The notes: generated by a model from the letters alone, not told the origin. Positions 51,009-58,889 are shown, numbered from the stretch's first letter. The stretch is 64,000 bases of DNA from a virus (IMGVR_UViG_3300042898_002941:17255-81254); one strand, 5' to 3'. Program-made: numbers and translations.

Positions 51009-51171
51009 CGAGCAGTTACTCTGTCCACCTTTTTTTTTATTTAGACGGACAAGGTCCGCCTTTGTGATTTCTCAAGTCGCTTTCAATCAAGCCTTAGCGG
51101 TAGATCCAATGCACCGAGCTATTAAGGTGTTGCAATTACCTAACTCTTTTACGTTTAGTTAACACGGGATT

Positions 51172-51247
51172 TGGTTGCAGAGGAGGGATTCGAACCCCCG
51201 ACCTCCAGGTTATGAGCCTGGCCAGATACCACTTCTAACACTCTGCG
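51172..51247 (-). tRNA. initiator tRNA-fMet (CAT)
   Basis: A 76-base cloverleaf. Acceptor CGCAGAG against CTCTGCA leaves a C1-A72 mismatch, the formyl-Met initiator hallmark; the end is GCAACCA as in bacterial fMet. Anticodon loop CTCATAA. Only two of the three G-C pairs normally next to the loop are visible. Confidence 0.85.
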
Positions 51248-51256
51248 ATAACTTAT

Positions 51257-51331
51257 TGGCAGGGGGTATAGGGATCGAACCTATGCATGACGGAATCAAA
51301 ATCCGTTGTCTTACCTCTTGACGAACCCCCA
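51257..51331 (-). tRNA. tRNA-Gln (TTG)
   Basis: A 75-base cloverleaf. Acceptor TGGGGGT pairs with ACCCCCT except a T1-T72 mismatch, an open first pair typical of tRNA-Gln. Anticodon loop TTTTGAT (TTG), encoded CCA. Confidence 0.9.
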
Positions 51332-51337
51332 ACAACA

Positions 51338-51413
51338 TGGTACTCGGTACCAGATTCGAACTGGTGTACTCACCGTGAAAGGGTGATGTCCTGGGCCTCT
51401 AGACGAACCGAGC
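51338..51413 (-). tRNA. tRNA-Glu (TTC)
   Basis: A 76-base cloverleaf. Acceptor GCTCGGT, anticodon loop CTTTCAC (TTC), T loop TTCGAAT, encoded CCA. Confidence 0.92.
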
Positions 51414-51422
51414 AAACTATCT

Positions 51423-51497
51423 TGGCGGTCTCAAGGGGTAACGATCCCCTTCTTCAAGCGTGACAGGCTTGTGTGCGTCCGTGAACACTTTGAGACC
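51423..51497 (-). tRNA. tRNA-Asp (GTC)
   Basis: A 75-base cloverleaf. Acceptor GGTCTCA and TGAGACC, anticodon loop CTGTCAC (GTC), encoded CCA. The T loop (ATCGTTA) and the D arm are irregular. It directly abuts hairpin H3. Confidence 0.85.
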
Positions 51498-51498
51498 A

Positions 51499-51652
51499 GT
51501 ATCATTGTAAAGTGCTATCGTGCATAAATTTAGACGTAGGGTGCTTCCCTGTCAAAGCCGATGCAGTTATTTCAGGATCCGTTCCCGGCCAGTTGGACCC
51601 GAATAGTGTAAGCGTCCCTACACGATACCCTAATAGCACTTTACAATGATAC
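51499..51652 (-). ncRNA. long hairpin H3, structured RNA before tRNA-Asp
   Basis: Perfect 20-base arms (51499-51518 and 51633-51652) close a 114-base interior with nested complements, such as CGTAGGG with CCCTAC. It begins about 50 bases after the promoter at 51713-51741 and ends two bases from tRNA-Asp. I see no gene in it. It may be a small RNA or a processing scaffold. Confidence 0.75.
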
Positions 51653-51712
51653 CATTTGATGGCATCAGATTTAAATTTTTAAAGAACACAGTTAATTTCT
51701 TAACATGTGTGT

Positions 51713-51741
51713 ATTATAGCAAACTATTGATTTTAAGTCAA
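51713..51741 (-). promoter_or_regulatory. sigma70-type promoter of the Asp to Arg tRNA operon
   Basis: TTGACT (51741-51736), 17 bases, TATAAT (51718-51713) on the - strand. No terminator is seen before the heptose genes, so it may also drive these. Confidence 0.87.
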
Positions 51742-51786
51742 CTAATACCCGTGCTAGTTGTAAGGTTATTGGTGTCCTTACATCTA

Positions 51787-52227
51787 TTAGAGTACACTAT
51801 ACTCGTAATTTACAGTTTCGGTGTTTTCTCTAAAAACTACTGCACCATTTTTTAAATGAAATCGCCGGGCCATTTCTGTAGGCGGGCTCAGTGTAACGAA
51901 TCTATTGATAGACTGATTAGTTTGACGTATGTGATTTACTGCATCAAAAATCAAACGACGGCCAGCACCAGGTTCATAACTCCATATAGTGTAAAATATT
52001 GCAATAACTGGATCATGAGCAACTCGGAACAATTCGTTTTCAGAAATTGGTATACTGTCCTGATAGCTTACGCATGTGATTGCAGTAACTTTATCATTGC
52101 TATCTCTACCGACAAAAATATCGCGATTGACCCCTACTCTTTCATTGTGAGGAATAGATGGACGTACTGGATCATGAGACAACAACTCAAAAAATTTGTC
52201 AGTAGTGGATTTAATTAGGTGTAGCAT
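51787..52227 (-). CDS. GNAT-like acetyltransferase
   Basis: A 146-residue protein. VTAITCVSYQDSIPISENE and VIAIFYTIWSYEPGAGRRLI resemble the central strands and the acetyl-CoA P-loop region, and SPPTEMARRFHLKNGAVVF is the usual GNAT end. It follows the odd UAU-type tRNA. Substrate unknown; host-protein or sugar acetylation are possible. Confidence 0.6.
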   Translation of the reverse strand: MLHLIKSTTDKFFELLSHDPVRPSIPHNERVGVNRDIFVGRDSNDKVTAITCVSYQDSIPISENELFRVAHDPVIAIFYTIWSYEPGAGRRLIFDAVNHIRQTNQSINRFVTLSPPTEMARRFHLKNGAVVFRENTETVNYEYSVL

Positions 52228-52290
52228 GGATTCTCTCTATTTACACAAGATTGCAAAAGTTATAAAAATTTCTAGTAGATCATTAAGACA

Positions 52291-52382
52291 TGGTAGCCCC
52301 GGCGGGAATCGAACCCACATGAACCAATTATCTGTTGCTTACGGGATATAAATCCGCCGTTTTACCATTAAACTACAGGGCC
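52291..52382 (-). tRNA. type II tRNA with TAT anticodon, identity uncertain
   Basis: A 92-base cloverleaf with acceptor GGCCCTG and CGGGGCT, encoded CCA, and a long 22-base variable region as in Leu, Ser or Tyr tRNAs. The anticodon loop reads TTTATAT (TAT, an AUA decoder), with an A-C mismatch next to the loop. A long variable arm with this anticodon is unusual for tRNA-Ile. Confidence 0.7.
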
Positions 52383-52386
52383 AATG

Positions 52387-53148
52387 TTATAAATTTTTAA
52401 ACGCTTTCTTTATAATTGCACTGCGATCCAGTTTAGAATTGGCACCCAGCACAATCACTGCATACTGTTGCGTGTTGTGTTCCACCAACATGGCTACACA
52501 CCACCCGGCGGCCGTAGTAAATCCAGTCTTACTCACAGTCACACGGTCAAACTCTGCCAACAGTTGTTGAGAAGTGTGGCTAAGATTCACAGTGTTGCTA
52601 CGGGTTTGGTTTGACTTTTTTAGCAATACCGTGGGCTGACTGCTGACTTCTTGTATAAACCAATAACCGGCAGCAATCTGCACCATCTCTGCCAGATCCT
52701 GTGCAGTGGTCACATTGAACACGCCTAACCCTGATGGATCTATGAATTTAGTATTTCGAAGATCCCACATTCTAGCATGCTGATTCATTTTGGCTATAAA
52801 TGCAGATCGGCCCCCAGGATAGTCCTGTGAAATGGCTTCGGCTGCACCGTTGTCACTGCTGATCAACATGGCCTGCAACAACTGCTCTCTGGTATACTGG
52901 CCTGGCGGCAATCGACTACTGGTGTTTCTCCCCAGTGTTATCGGCTGTTGTAAATCTCTATTGTAATCCAATGTCACCATGGCAGTCATCAGCTTGGTCA
53001 CACTGGCCATGGATCGCACCTGATCCACATGACGACTCAGTTCCGTGCGTTGTGCATTGATGTTGTAGACCAACACTGTGGGCTCACTGGTGCGAGCTGT
53101 GGCATTGGTCAACACTGCACAAAAAAACACAGTAGCAAATAATTTCAT
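52387..53148 (-). CDS. secreted D-alanyl-D-alanine carboxypeptidase (S11 family)
   Basis: A 253-residue protein from the ATG at 53148. The signal peptide is MKLFATVFFCAVLTNATA. SxxK is S49-V-T-K52, SxN is S98-D-N100, and KTG is K207-T-G209, all in the expected order. The family trims peptidoglycan pentapeptides in the periplasm. In a phage it could change wall crosslinking or help lysis. Its 200-base leader holds hairpin H4, and a promoter lies at 53356-53385. Confidence 0.88.
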   Translation of the reverse strand: MKLFATVFFCAVLTNATARTSEPTVLVYNINAQRTELSRHVDQVRSMASVTKLMTAMVTLDYNRDLQQPITLGRNTSSRLPPGQYTREQLLQAMLISSDNGAAEAISQDYPGGRSAFIAKMNQHARMWDLRNTKFIDPSGLGVFNVTTAQDLAEMVQIAAGYWFIQEVSSQPTVLLKKSNQTRSNTVNLSHTSQQLLAEFDRVTVSKTGFTTAAGWCVAMLVEHNTQQYAVIVLGANSKLDRSAIIKKAFKNL

Positions 53149-53194
53149 ATTCTTCAATTTGTAAAAATTGTAGCAGGTGATTTACCCACACGTA

Positions 53195-53214
53195 ACACAT
53201 TGTTTCCAATGTGT
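53195..53214 (-). other. small hairpin in the carboxypeptidase leader
   Basis: ACACATTG and CAATGTGT pair perfectly around a TTTC (GAAA on the - strand) loop. It lies between H4 and the start codon. Confidence 0.55.
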
Positions 53215-53291
53215 GTATCGAAGCACACTAGCCACTCTGTTTCTTCTGTATGCCTACAGATTGTATTCATTTGTCTAATGTGCTTCGATAC
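53215..53291 (-). ncRNA. long hairpin H4 in a 5' leader
   Basis: 17-base arms (53215-53231 and 53275-53291) pair in the - transcript with one G-U. The interior holds a perfect TCTGTA/TACAGA mini-hairpin. The helix motif CACATTA/TAGTGTG matches H1 and H2. Its position in a protein-gene leader shows the element is not only for tRNA operons. Confidence 0.75.
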
Positions 53292-53355
53292 GATCTAATT
53301 TTTAGTCTCACACAAGAGATTCCATCCTAGTCGCCGCCCGTTTGTGCTTGTTTAT

Positions 53356-53385
53356 AGTGTAGCACAGGACCTCGTTTCCTGTCAA
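53356..53385 (-). promoter_or_regulatory. promoter of the carboxypeptidase leader
   Basis: TTGACA (53385-53380), 18 bases, TACACT (53361-53356) on the - strand. It starts a transcript that covers H4. Confidence 0.6.
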
Positions 53386-53399
53386 CACTTTAAGAAGAT

Positions 53400-53561
53400 C
53401 TATGCTAAAAGCTGATTCTTGACTCGTCTGCGATTTTCGGATTCTATCCGAGCACGTTCCAATTTGTCTTGTATCAACTGATTCAGCTGATCCGCAGTCA
53501 GAGTATGCTCTGTGGTAAACCTTACTTCGCGCATTCTTTGTTTTAAATCTGATTTCTTCAT
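53400..53561 (-). CDS. 53-residue basic protein
   Basis: I take the ATG at 53561, which has AAGGAAAAA before it; an upstream start would read through a terminator hairpin. The protein is Arg/Lys/Gln-rich and helical (MKKSDLKQRMREVRF, then IQDKLERARIESENRRR). A DNA- or RNA-binding role is possible. No family recognised. Confidence 0.55.
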   Translation of the reverse strand: MKKSDLKQRMREVRFTTEHTLTADQLNQLIQDKLERARIESENRRRVKNQLLA

Positions 53562-53579
53562 TTTTTCCTTGCTAAAAAC

Positions 53580-53597
53580 AAAAACCCTAGGGTTTTT
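53580..53597 (-). terminator. intrinsic terminator
   Basis: AAAAACC and GGTTTTT pair around CTAG; TGTTTTTAG follows on the - strand. It ends the unit of the 42-residue ORF. A nearby CCTAGGG repeat gives an alternative fold. Confidence 0.75.
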
Positions 53598-53634
53598 AAT
53601 CCTAGGGTCCTTGGAGTTTGTGAACACTGTGGTA

Positions 53635-53763
53635 TTACACTGTGTCTTCCTGGACCCTATCAATCTCTAATGTATCACTATTCGCACCAAACAGTGACCA
53701 GCAGGCTATTGACCCTGTTTCAGGCTGAACATTGATTGTGTGATAATAGTGATGAGTATTCAT
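53635..53763 (-). CDS. 42-residue ORF
   Basis: An ORF (MNTHHYYHTINVQPETGSIA, then CWSLFGANSDTLEIDRVQEDTV) between a promoter-like pair and a terminator, so it forms its own unit. Balanced composition, ending acidic. The ribosome site is weak. Function unknown. Confidence 0.5.
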   Translation of the reverse strand: MNTHHYYHTINVQPETGSIACWSLFGANSDTLEIDRVQEDTV

Positions 53764-53773
53764 TGCAGTTGTT

Positions 53774-53802
53774 ATTGCACGTTATTTATGATTTTAAGTC
53801 AA
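53774..53802 (-). promoter_or_regulatory. promoter-like pair
   Basis: TTGACT (53802-53797), 17 bases, TGCAAT (53779-53774) on the - strand. The -35 contains the last sense codons of the upstream gene. The -10 is weaker than in the other - strand promoters. Confidence 0.5.
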
Positions 53803-54810
53803 CCACTTTAACTTTACTTCTAGTTCTGTTTTTACCTTTGTGGATTGCTGGTTCAAAATTTGTTGAGTATTTTTAAAAAAAATATTAGTGGTCAACAGAT
53901 CTAAATTTGCTTGGAGTCTATGTTTGTTATTGTATACAAATCGTTGAACTGTGTCAAAGTCTTTGAGTAAGTTGAGATTTTTTTCTATGGCATAATAGCA
54001 ACGATCCCATGGATCCGGCATATCCTGATAGCTGTGATCCACAATGTCATCAAACACATCAAATCCTTGACCACGCAGATAATCTGCTATGCGCCATCCG
54101 CCTACCCAGATAGGAACTGTGCCGCCATAGATAGCCATGATAGTTTTTTCTGTTATGATAGTTTCGCGTTCAAAAAATGCCGGCTCTGTGATTAAACTAA
54201 CACATGTGGGTTCAAATACAGCTTGTTGTAAGAATCTTTGATAAACTTCTGGATTAGTTATTGAACCATACTGTAGTCCTTGATCGAGTAATTTTTCAGT
54301 TCCAAACAGGTACTGCCTTGGTGTAGTGGTAATCTTACTAGATAAAATAATTTTTTGATAGGCAATGTTATTAGTTTCACGCATCATTGCATTTTTATCA
54401 ATATCAGTATGCTTCCAGCAGAGTGTATATTCACAATCATGAAGATCAAACATGTCTACCAGCATTAACATAAAAGTTCTATGAAGCCGTATCTTATTAA
54501 TTATAAAATTAAATGTTTGGTATTTGTGACTCCAATCTGGAATAATTTGTTGTTGTATAAATTGGTTAGTGTATTTTGCCATCAGCACAGGCAAACATAC
54601 TAAATTATAATCTTTTAGCATGTCATCGTGTTGTAGCACATGATCAAATACTATGGTATGTGCATGTGGATTTGTGCTATTTTCTAACAATCTTTTCACA
54701 GGAAATTCATGCAGTTCTTCATTGTAATGATGATCCTCTACAAAAATTGTTTCTGGCTCAGTGAGCTGTTCTCCGGTATACCTATACTCGGGTCCTGACA
54801 ATTCAATCAT
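53794..54810 (-). CDS. GT10-like (TEKT family) glycosyltransferase
   Basis: A 338-residue protein. The C-terminal half has TIITEKTIMAIYGGTVPIWV, then YLRGQGFDVFDDIVD and HSYQD, which match the donor-binding signature of the family. LCWKHTDIDKNAMMRE in the middle has charged acceptor-type residues. The stop overlaps a promoter. Coupled to the next, related gene by an ATGA overlap. Substrate unknown. Confidence 0.55.
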   Translation of the reverse strand: MIELSGPEYRYTGEQLTEPETIFVEDHHYNEELHEFPVKRLLENSTNPHAHTIVFDHVLQHDDMLKDYNLVCLPVLMAKYTNQFIQQQIIPDWSHKYQTFNFIINKIRLHRTFMLMLVDMFDLHDCEYTLCWKHTDIDKNAMMRETNNIAYQKIILSSKITTTPRQYLFGTEKLLDQGLQYGSITNPEVYQRFLQQAVFEPTCVSLITEPAFFERETIITEKTIMAIYGGTVPIWVGGWRIADYLRGQGFDVFDDIVDHSYQDMPDPWDRCYYAIEKNLNLLKDFDTVQRFVYNNKHRLQANLDLLTTNIFFKNTQQILNQQSTKVKTELEVKLKWLT

Positions 54811-55760
54811 AATTGTTTGATTTTTTCTAAAACCGCATTGAACTTTTCAGGCCATGTTGATGCAAAATGTTTTAACAGTTGTTGATTGTGGCTAGCTGCC
54901 TGATCAAATCTTGCATAGTCTTGTTCTGTGTAAACTTTATCAATAAAAGTTTCCAGTTGATTTAAAATAACCAAATGACGACTTTTATTTTCTGTAATTT
55001 CATCATAACCGTGATCCACATAATCGGATAGTACATCAAATCCATACTGTTTTAAACAACCCACTGCTCCGGGACTACAGTACAGCAACCACGGTCTAGG
55101 CAATTGCAATGCACGAAATATTTTTTCACTGAACGCAATATGACTCTGACTAATGAATGTTTCTAATATCAAACTTACGTTTGAATCAATAATACATTGT
55201 TCAAGAGCACCGTGAGATTCTACAGTATTATAAGGCACAAGTTCTAGTCCCTGGTCATGTTCGCGCCAATAATCATAAAACTCAGCCTGTTCGTATTGGT
55301 CCATATATTCGGATTGACTACAATTAAAACTAACAAGTCCGTCGTTTAAGATATTTCTTCGTATCAATTCGTAAAATGTTATGGACCTATCGCCGCGAAT
55401 ACGATTCATAAAACAATTAAATCCACGGGTAGTTGGCCGATTTAGATACACAGGATTAAATTGCCAAATTGACCAAAATTCTGGCAACACACTAACAACA
55501 TCTCCCGGAAGTGATTGCAAAAATATATTGTCAGTGATAATTATATCCGATTCCATTTGATCTATAATATCAACCAATCTGCAATTCAGTGTCAAATCCT
55601 GTCGATTGTAGATGTATGGATAGCCGTAATTATTTGTGTATGGATCGAGTGGTGCTTTGGTAGGAGTAAATCCTTGTGCTTGTATTGTTTGACTCAATAC
55701 TTTGACAATTTCATTTTCTCTGGGAGATGATATCCAAATTTGATCTTGATGAGTTTTCAT
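54807..55760 (-). CDS. GT10-like (TEKT family) protein, degenerate signature
   Basis: A 317-residue protein. The signature is AFSEKIFRALQLPRPWLLY, then CLKQYGFDVLSDYVDHGYD; TEKT has become SEKI. This may change specificity. It is paralogous to the gene just downstream. The ATG overlaps the divergent gene's ATG (CATG), so its promoter must be inside that gene. Confidence 0.5.
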   Translation of the reverse strand: MKTHQDQIWISSPRENEIVKVLSQTIQAQGFTPTKAPLDPYTNNYGYPYIYNRQDLTLNCRLVDIIDQMESDIIITDNIFLQSLPGDVVSVLPEFWSIWQFNPVYLNRPTTRGFNCFMNRIRGDRSITFYELIRRNILNDGLVSFNCSQSEYMDQYEQAEFYDYWREHDQGLELVPYNTVESHGALEQCIIDSNVSLILETFISQSHIAFSEKIFRALQLPRPWLLYCSPGAVGCLKQYGFDVLSDYVDHGYDEITENKSRHLVILNQLETFIDKVYTEQDYARFDQAASHNQQLLKHFASTWPEKFNAVLEKIKQL

Positions 55761-56472
55761 GCTAATTACTTATATGTACTGGAATTACCCTACTATAGAA
55801 ATTGTCTACCCATCTGATCGTGATCCTGTTCGAGAAAGTTTACATGACAAAACTCACTGTATATTTTATAATCCAACAGTAGATAAAAATAAAATTAAAT
55901 CAAACCAGAGTCTTGAAGATTTATGCCAATGGGCAAACCAAAAAATAAATCAACAAAGTATATCAGGATTTTTAACAGACACACAAAATCATTATGAAAT
56001 TGCCAATTTGGTCAAGCTCAACTTATGGGTAGATGATTTGCCACGTCGTGGCAGTATCAAACCCATGTTATTGCAGTATATAGGAAATGAAAAATACGAA
56101 TCTGGCACAGGCGAAACTAGACTCAGAGCACTGGAAAGAATTGCCAGTATGTCAACTGTTCATGCATTTATCTGTACACATCGAAAATACGCAGATCAAT
56201 TTGATCATTTAGAATCAATCACAACATTTGTAAGATTTGCAGAGTTGTGTCAGGCAGAGGTAGGACAGAAATTTTTATTTAGACTGACCGATGCAGATGC
56301 ACTGTATGGACTAATTTGGTATGAATACAACAGCTCACGCACTGTTCATACAACTCCAAGTGAAGACTATTGTGTGTCTGCGATTACAAATTATTTAAAA
56401 GAATACCCCGACACAGTGTTTACACCTGCATGGTTTGATACTTTGGTCAACTGGGACGATTATAAAAACTAG
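55759..56472 (+). CDS. hypothetical protein, divergent start
   Basis: A 237-residue protein on the + strand inside a - strand block. The ATG at 55759 overlaps the divergent ATG; an ATG at 55774 is possible. It has no obvious active site; LRALERIASMSTVHAFIC and QKFLFRLTDADALYGLIWYE look like ordinary alpha/beta segments. The 3' end overlaps asnB by 26 bases. It may help the adjacent glycosyltransferase-like genes. Confidence 0.45.
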   Translation: MLITYMYWNYPTIEIVYPSDRDPVRESLHDKTHCIFYNPTVDKNKIKSNQSLEDLCQWANQKINQQSISGFLTDTQNHYEIANLVKLNLWVDDLPRRGSIKPMLLQYIGNEKYESGTGETRLRALERIASMSTVHAFICTHRKYADQFDHLESITTFVRFAELCQAEVGQKFLFRLTDADALYGLIWYEYNSSRTVHTTPSEDYCVSAITNYLKEYPDTVFTPAWFDTLVNWDDYKN

Positions 56473-57928
56473 CCTGCACTATTGCTTTCCAATCTTGAGC
56501 TCGATTGCCAGTTGGCATAACGTCGACTCCTAGCCAAGGCAAACTGTCATTGCAATGCCCAGTAAATCCTTTCTTGGGCAAGATTAAATCGTCATTCCAT
56601 CTTTCTAAGAATAATCTTCTTATTAACGGTTTTGATTCAACTCCAACTTTAAAATCATATGGTAAATTCAATGCAAATTGCATCACTGGTTTGGCCAAAA
56701 ATGGATTACGAGTTTCTATGCCCCATGCACCAGCTATGGCATCAATGCCTTGAGCATCACATCCTACTATCTGGTGCCAATAGTCCATTAACAATGTAGC
56801 TTGCCCTGTGTGACCTTGATACACGGACCGGCATTGATCCCACAAATCTTGATGGCCATTCTGGCTATACGGGCTGTGGGAACAATCGGCATAATGCATG
56901 GTTTTATAAATGTCATATCCACCAAACAATTCATCGGCTCCTACCCCGGTGAATAACACACGTTGTTGACAATGTTGACTTATGATCCATTGTCCAACAA
57001 AACTCCAACTTTGCACCGGCATCTGTAGCCGATCAATCAAGTTTAAAAAATATTCAGCCCACTGTGATTCGTCGATTGACAATTCGTGCAATTGACATTG
57101 TTCTTTAGGTGTTAAAAACTCTTGTATGCGATCAACAATAAGGTCTTTGCCTGTGTTGTTAACAGTGTAAAGCTCAAGGCCGGGAATAGAATTCAATATG
57201 ATACTAGAATCTAACCCGCCTGAGTAAGTCAATGCAGCCGGGCAAGCAGGAATCATTGCGCTGGTAGAATACTTCCAAATAAATTTAAATTCTTCGTAGG
57301 CCTGATCAATGTTGTTGTATTGTTTGGGCTGCACCCAAGACCAAACACTGTCAATTTCTCTGACTGGGCGCCCGTCTTGATATAACTGACCTGGGATTAT
57401 TCTACTGATACCACGCCAGGGTGTATCAAACAACATGCACCAATGTTTTGTTTGGTATGTTTGTGATATTTTTTCTGCTCTTATATAGGTCAATATTGGT
57501 GCAACTTCACTGCAAACAATTAAAATGTTGTCATCCTGATACTGGTATAAACAGCGTTCGCCCTGCGGGTCAGACGCATACAACACAGTCTTGGTGTCAG
57601 TCCATGCCCATGCCCATGGTCCCCAGCCTTGAGTCAATTGATCTATATTGTTTTCTACACTTTCATGTATGAACTCTATGTCATTTTCGTAACTACCTAA
57701 CTCTCGGTAATTGTAAATTTCACCGTTGTAGGCCAAAAAATTATCATGGCTGTGTTTATAATATTCATCTGTGCCAGTTATATGCAAAACAGTTTGACCA
57801 ATGAATATATTATTTTCGTATTGGAAGCGATCAAAGTCTGGTCCACGAGACTGTAATATCCTGAAGGCAGATAAATGTTTATCTAATGAAATTTCTGTTT
57901 GACTTTTTACCAGTAGTATACCACACAT
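56447..57928 (-). CDS. asnB: asparagine synthase (glutamine-hydrolysing)
   Basis: A 493-residue protein. Cys2 (MCGILLV) is the glutaminase nucleophile, NGEIYNYRELG follows, and the ATP loop is in TYSGGLDSSIIL. FTGVGADELFGGYD is the usual C-terminal synthetase motif. In glycan clusters such enzymes amidate sugars or carboxylates rather than aspartate. The terminator at 57948-57971 lies just upstream. Confidence 0.9.
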   Translation of the reverse strand: MCGILLVKSQTEISLDKHLSAFRILQSRGPDFDRFQYENNIFIGQTVLHITGTDEYYKHSHDNFLAYNGEIYNYRELGSYENDIEFIHESVENNIDQLTQGWGPWAWAWTDTKTVLYASDPQGERCLYQYQDDNILIVCSEVAPILTYIRAEKISQTYQTKHWCMLFDTPWRGISRIIPGQLYQDGRPVREIDSVWSWVQPKQYNNIDQAYEEFKFIWKYSTSAMIPACPAALTYSGGLDSSIILNSIPGLELYTVNNTGKDLIVDRIQEFLTPKEQCQLHELSIDESQWAEYFLNLIDRLQMPVQSWSFVGQWIISQHCQQRVLFTGVGADELFGGYDIYKTMHYADCSHSPYSQNGHQDLWDQCRSVYQGHTGQATLLMDYWHQIVGCDAQGIDAIAGAWGIETRNPFLAKPVMQFALNLPYDFKVGVESKPLIRRLFLERWNDDLILPKKGFTGHCNDSLPWLGVDVMPTGNRAQDWKAIVQASFYNRPS

Positions 57929-57947
57929 AGGCTAATACTTACCAATA

Positions 57948-57971
57948 AAAAAAGGCCCTAGGGCCTTTTTT
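57948..57971 (-). terminator. intrinsic terminator after the DUF4214 gene
   Basis: AAAAAAGGCCC and GGGCCTTTTTT flank a TA centre (CCTA loop if the stem ends one pair earlier). T-rich runs on both sides mean it can terminate in either direction. A TATAAT box just before it (57974-57979) is only 15 bases from a TTGACT and would read straight into the terminator. Confidence 0.85.
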
Positions 57972-57989
57972 AAATTGTGCTGGTATGTA

Positions 57990-58889
57990 TTATACTACAA
58001 CTGGGGTATAGTCAATACCTGTTGTTGCCAACCCAACCAACCCAATTGTTGTTTCAAATGCTGCCAACTCACTGGCAGCAACCAGTACATCGGCTTGACT
58101 CAAATTGCTGGCGGTCATCCATGCTGTGTAGTCAGTGACCTGTGTCAATGTAGCATTGGTACCGTAAACATTTTTATAAACATTCTTGATGAATGTTTCA
58201 TTGCTGACACCACCTGCGTCTGCTTTGTAAACATCAGTGGCTAACAATGCTGTTGCTAATTCTTTGTTTGTCCAACCTTTATCAGCAAGACTGATACCAA
58301 TGCCTGTGTAGGCTTTGGTAACATCAGCAACTCCAAGTGCAGCTGCTAACAATGCGTATACATCACCTGCCCGCCCTGCAGCATCATAAGCAATAGCTTT
58401 GTCGGTGAACACAACACGCTCGTGACTGGCCAAGTTAAATGCCACATTGGTTGCCAGTGTGCTACCAGCAGTGATTTTGTCTGCAGTCTTGGTCACTGTG
58501 TAATCAGTGCTGGCACCATTGATGCTGAATGTGTCGATACCGGCAGTACCAGTTACATCAATTTGAATATCCACAACACCGTCGCCAGAAAGACCAGCGC
58601 CAACTGCACCAAAGGTAGCAATTTTACCACCTGCGCCAACTGTGGCCACAGTTAAGATTAAATTGTTGGCAACAGTGCCACCAAGTCCTGTGCCCAGCAG
58701 TGTGATGGTATCGCCTGCCACATAGCCAGTGCCTGCACTTGCTACGGCTGCATCTAATATAACGGAATAAACTCCGTCGGTTTTGGTTACATCAAATTTA
58801 GCTCCAGTGCCTGCACCGCTTGTTGTACCAGTTTTATCTTGGTAAGTGGCATTGATTGCTTTGTCTTTGATTGTGATTGTAGTTGTCAT
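57990..58889 (-). CDS. DUF4214-containing repeat protein, adhesin-like
   Basis: A 299-residue protein; the ATG at 58889 has AAGGA upstream. The N-terminal two thirds are Gly/Ala/Thr-rich with strand repeats (GTGLGGTVANNLILTV, GDTITLLGTG) typical of S-layer-like or calcium-binding surface proteins. The C-terminal third contains a DUF4214-type block (NETFIKNVYKNVYGTNATL). A virion decoration or host-surface adhesin is inferred. Confidence 0.6.
   Translation of the reverse strand: MTTTITIKDKAINATYQDKTGTTSGAGTGAKFDVTKTDGVYSVILDAAVASAGTGYVAGDTITLLGTGLGGTVANNLILTVATVGAGGKIATFGAVGAGLSGDGVVDIQIDVTGTAGIDTFSINGASTDYTVTKTADKITAGSTLATNVAFNLASHERVVFTDKAIAYDAAGRAGDVYALLAAALGVADVTKAYTGIGISLADKGWTNKELATALLATDVYKADAGGVSNETFIKNVYKNVYGTNATLTQVTDYTAWMTASNLSQADVLVAASELAAFETTIGLVGLATTGIDYTPVVV

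Noticed and set aside
51042-51060. Hairpin near a run of nine T's as a + strand terminator
   Set aside because: The T run precedes the hairpin on the + strand and there is no + strand gene to terminate.
50500-51700. A self-splicing intron in the tRNA operon
   Set aside because: All tRNAs are intact with encoded CCA and the spacers do not interrupt a tRNA.
50344-53291. Hairpins H1 to H4 as CRISPR repeats or IS elements
   Set aside because: The repeats are inverted, not regularly spaced direct repeats, and no transposase or Cas gene is near.
57974-58002. A promoter upstream of the terminator before asnB
   Set aside because: The spacer is only 15 bases and the transcript would meet the terminator at once.
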